From JASHPR01 sp963778075 (lineage in GTDB: Bacteria > Actinomycetota > Actinomycetes > Streptosporangiales > Streptosporangiaceae): DNA of 64,000 bases. A model generated the notes under the pieces. The model had not been told where the DNA came from, did not search any database, and worked only from the letters and a program-made list of their open reading frames with translations. Positions 61,733 to 64,000 of the stretch are shown piece by piece (the stretch's first letter is position 1; every line of letters begins with the position of its first letter). The translations under genes and the position numbers were made by a program. The stretch covers positions 620,001-684,000 of the forward strand of contig CAVZTJ010000001.1 in NCBI GenBank assembly GCA_963778075.1. The letters run 5' to 3'.

Positions 61733-62838
61733 GGGCCGCGATTCTGCGCGGAACGGGCCAGGACTTCGAGGTCACCGAGCTCGACCTGGACGGCCCGAAG
61801 GCCGGCGAGGTCCTGATCCGCTACGTGGCCGCGGGCCTGTGCCACTCGGACGAGCACCTCAGGCACGGCGACATCGTGCCGCGGTTCCCCCTGGTCGGCG
61901 GGCACGAGGGCGCGGGGGTGATCGAGGAGGTCGGCGAGGGCGTCACCCGGCTGGCCCCCGGCGACCACGTGATCTGCTCGTTCCTGCCGGTCTGCGGGCA
62001 CTGCCGGTGGTGCTCGACTGGCAAGTCGAACCTGTGTGACATGGGCGCCACGATCCTGGACGGGGTGCTGCCCGACGGCACGTACCGGTTCCATAAGGAC
62101 GGCGAGGACCTCGGCGGCATGTGCATGCTCGGCACGTTCTCCGAGTACTCCACGATCTCGGAGAACTCGGCGATCAAGGTCGACGCCGACCTGCCGCTGG
62201 ACAAGGTCGTGCTGATCGGCTGCGGCGTGCCGACCGGCTTCGGCTCGGCGGTGCACGCGGCGGAGACCGAGCCCGGCGACACGATCGCGATCTACGGCAT
62301 CGGCGGGATCGGCATCAACGCGGTGCAGGGCGCGGCGCTGGCCGGCGCCCGCAACGTGATCGCGATCGACCCGATCGCGCTCAAGCGGGAGACGGCCGAG
62401 AAGCTCGGCGCCACGCACACCGCCGCCACGGCCGAGGAGGCGCAGCAGCTGATCACCGAGCTGACCCGCGGCGTCGGCGCGGACAAGGCGATCGTCACCG
62501 TCGGCGTGGTCGACTCCGAGGTGGTCACGAACGCGTTCAACGGGATCCGCAAGGGCGGCACGGTGGTCGTGACCGGCCTCGCCGACCCGTCCAAGACCAC
62601 GATCGAGCTGTCTGGCGCGATTCTCACCCTGTTCGAGAAGCGGATTCAGGGCAGCCTGTTCGGGTCCGGCGACCCGTTCCACGACATCCCGCGGATGGTC
62701 GAGCTGTACCAGTCCGGCGACCTCAAGCTCGACGAGCTGATCACGACCACGTACACGCTGGACCAGGTCAACCAGGGCTACCAGGACCTGCTCGACGGCA
62801 AGAACATCCGCGGGGTGATCAAGTACGCCGACGCCTGA
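61723..62838 (+). CDS. NDMA-dependent zinc alcohol dehydrogenase
   Basis: A 371-aa zinc alcohol dehydrogenase. Catalytic zinc ligands are in LCHSDEH and GGHEGAG; structural zinc cysteines are in CGHCRWCSTGKSNLC; the nucleotide fold is IYGIGGIGINAVQGA. It matches the Rxyl_3153-type NDMA-dependent subfamily, in which NAD is held tightly and reoxidised by another carrier, in several actinobacteria mycofactocin. No mycofactocin genes are visible in the window. The start ATG follows GGGGAGG. Confidence 0.9.
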   Translation: MKTRAAILRGTGQDFEVTELDLDGPKAGEVLIRYVAAGLCHSDEHLRHGDIVPRFPLVGGHEGAGVIEEVGEGVTRLAPGDHVICSFLPVCGHCRWCSTGKSNLCDMGATILDGVLPDGTYRFHKDGEDLGGMCMLGTFSEYSTISENSAIKVDADLPLDKVVLIGCGVPTGFGSAVHAAETEPGDTIAIYGIGGIGINAVQGAALAGARNVIAIDPIALKRETAEKLGATHTAATAEEAQQLITELTRGVGADKAIVTVGVVDSEVVTNAFNGIRKGGTVVVTGLADPSKTTIELSGAILTLFEKRIQGSLFGSGDPFHDIPRMVELYQSGDLKLDELITTTYTLDQVNQGYQDLLDGKNIRGVIKYADA

Positions 62839-62851
62839 CCCCGGGACCGCG

Positions 62852-64000
62852 GTGACGCAGCCGGCCGGCGGCGGGTCACCGCCCGTCGTCGGCCTGCGCC
62901 GGGAGCGCGAGGTGCTCACGGTCGCGCTCGAGGCCGGCCGGCACGTGGTGATCGAGGGCCCGCCGGGCACCGGGAAGTCCACGCTGCTGCGCGCGATCGC
63001 CCGCGACTCGGGGCGTGACGTGATCTTCGTCGAGGGCAACGCGGAGCTCACCCCGGCCCGGCTGATCGGGCAGCACGACCCGTCACAGGTGCTCTCGGCC
63101 GGGTACACGCCGGCCACGTTCGCCGACGGGCCCCTGCTCTCGGCGATGCGGCAGGGTGCGCTGCTGTACCTCGAGGAGTTCAACCGGGTGCCCGAGGAGA
63201 CACTCAACGTCCTGATCACGCTGCTGACCGAGGGCGAGATCGCGGTGCCGCGGCTCGGCACCGTGCGGGCCGCCCCGCAGTTCCGGCTGATCGCCGCCAT
63301 GAACCCGTTCGACGCGATCGGCACCGCCCGGGTCAGCCACGCGATCGCGGACCGGATCTGCCGGGTCGTGCTCGGCTACCAGGACGCCGCCGCGGAGCGG
63401 GCTATCACCACGGCGGTCACCGGGCTCGACGGCCGGGCGGTCGCGCTGGCCGTGGAGCTGACCCGGGCCACCCGCGTCCACCGGGACGTGCGGATGGGCT
63501 CGTCCGTCCGCGGGTCGATCGACCTGGTGCTGCTGCTGACCGGCCTGCAGCGGCTGCGCGGCGAGCCCGGCTTGGTCATCCAGACCGCCCGGGACGCCAC
63601 GCACGCGGCCCTGTCCGGCCGGATCCGGATCGCCGACGGCTGCGAGCGGACCCCGGAGTCCGTGCTGGACGAGATCCTGGACGAGCTGCTGCCCGCCGAC
63701 GGCGCTGACGGCGCGGGCGGCGCTGATGGCGCTGACGATGCCGGCGGCGCTGACGGCGCCGGCCAGGGGCCGCCCGAGCCGGATCCTGCGAGCCGGGGAA
63801 AAGCTGACGGCCAGCCGGGGGCGAGCGCCAACCGGCTGGCCGCCCCCGGACAGTCCCGCTCCAGCCTGCGCCGCGACCGCAGCGGCGGCGGCGGCGCCGC
63901 GCGGCGCAGCATCGGCCGGGCCGAGCTCGCGCTGCGGCACCCGTCGTTCGAGGAGATCTCGCCGGGCGTCGGCGAGCTCGACGAGGACGCGCTGGCCGGG
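62852..64000 (+). CDS. MoxR-type AAA+ ATPase, cut by window end
   Basis: 383 codons are visible, open at the right edge. Walker A is EGPPGTGKST and Walker B LLYLEEFNR; sensor 1 is MNPFD; the arginine-finger region follows SHAIADRICR. This is the MoxR/CbbQ group, chaperone-like ATPases that insert metal or activate enzymes with a VWA partner. After residue 285 a low-complexity Ala-Asp-Gly tract (ADGADGAGGADGADD) and a basic linker lead to a further conserved region (RAELALRHPSFEEI). GTG start 62852 lies 14 bp after the alcohol dehydrogenase, so they are probably co-expressed. Confidence 0.88.
   Translation, partial: MTQPAGGGSPPVVGLRREREVLTVALEAGRHVVIEGPPGTGKSTLLRAIARDSGRDVIFVEGNAELTPARLIGQHDPSQVLSAGYTPATFADGPLLSAMRQGALLYLEEFNRVPEETLNVLITLLTEGEIAVPRLGTVRAAPQFRLIAAMNPFDAIGTARVSHAIADRICRVVLGYQDAAAERAITTAVTGLDGRAVALAVELTRATRVHRDVRMGSSVRGSIDLVLLLTGLQRLRGEPGLVIQTARDATHAALSGRIRIADGCERTPESVLDEILDELLPADGADGAGGADGADDAGGADGAGQGPPEPDPASRGKADGQPGASANRLAAPGQSRSSLRRDRSGGGGAARRSIGRAELALRHPSFEEISPGVGELDEDALAG

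Overview
The window is GC-rich actinomycete DNA. Evidence: strong codon bias to G/C in third positions, many GTG/TTG starts, ATGA-type overlaps, a WhiB7-like iron-sulfur regulator, an AfsR-type regulator remnant, an NDMA-dependent alcohol dehydrogenase, and cobS/HIT/RibD-like housekeeping genes typical of Actinobacteria. The genus cannot be fixed from sequence alone. No tRNA, rRNA or CRISPR array was seen.

Region 1 (1-13.6 kb) is a gene graveyard with nested mobile elements. Decayed pieces of an XRE/TPR regulator, an MFS exporter, an IS110 transposase, an ABC-2 permease and an AfsR-like regulator surround a group II intron on the minus strand. The intron's reverse transcriptase is split exactly after the TPQGG motif by an 8.4 kb element (2096-10526). 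This element has 82-bp terminal inverted repeats and a 6-bp target duplication. It carries four catalytic tyrosine recombinases, a catalytically dead zinc-ribbon recombinase homologue, a small HTH protein and an SDR oxidoreductase. It looks like an expanded RIT-type (recombinase-in-trio) transposon.

Region 2 (13.6-30.1 kb) has an intact MFS exporter, then a long plus-strand operon: amidohydrolase, M55 D-aminopeptidase, PLP threonine/serine dehydratase-like enzyme, five-component peptide ABC importer, M42 and S9 peptidases, RpiR-type regulator and D-aminoacylase. Together these fit import and breakdown of peptides containing D-amino acids, perhaps from cell-wall or peptide antibiotics.

Region 3 (30.2-31.2 kb) holds a PDZ-protein remnant and a WhiB7-like gene preceded by a small upstream ORF and a strong hairpin, resembling an attenuation leader.

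Region 4 (31.3-51.8 kb) is a catabolic island. One minus-strand operon encodes an NCS1 permease, aldehyde dehydrogenase, PuuE-like deacetylase, GMC oxidoreductase and a truncated NCS1 permease. Plus-strand units encode an aldehyde dehydrogenase and Fe-alcohol dehydrogenase, and an amidohydrolase and class V aminotransferase. A seven-gene operon encodes an LLM flavoenzyme, an M29/NicX-like protein, a cupin, a class II aldolase and a three-subunit molybdenum hydroxylase. A GntR/FCD regulator sits in the middle. A GTTGACAG promoter/operator motif recurs before the units, suggesting one regulon for an N-heterocyclic or related substrate.

Region 5 (51.8-64 kb) is housekeeping-like: HtrA-type protease and divergent HxlR regulator, rhodanese, peroxiredoxin, two near-duplicate phosphodiesterases flanking a GalT/HIT-like gene, RibD-like reductase, a cobS frame broken by an expanded minisatellite, a HIT protein, a broken membrane-protein gene, NDMA-dependent alcohol dehydrogenase and the start of a MoxR-type AAA+ ATPase.
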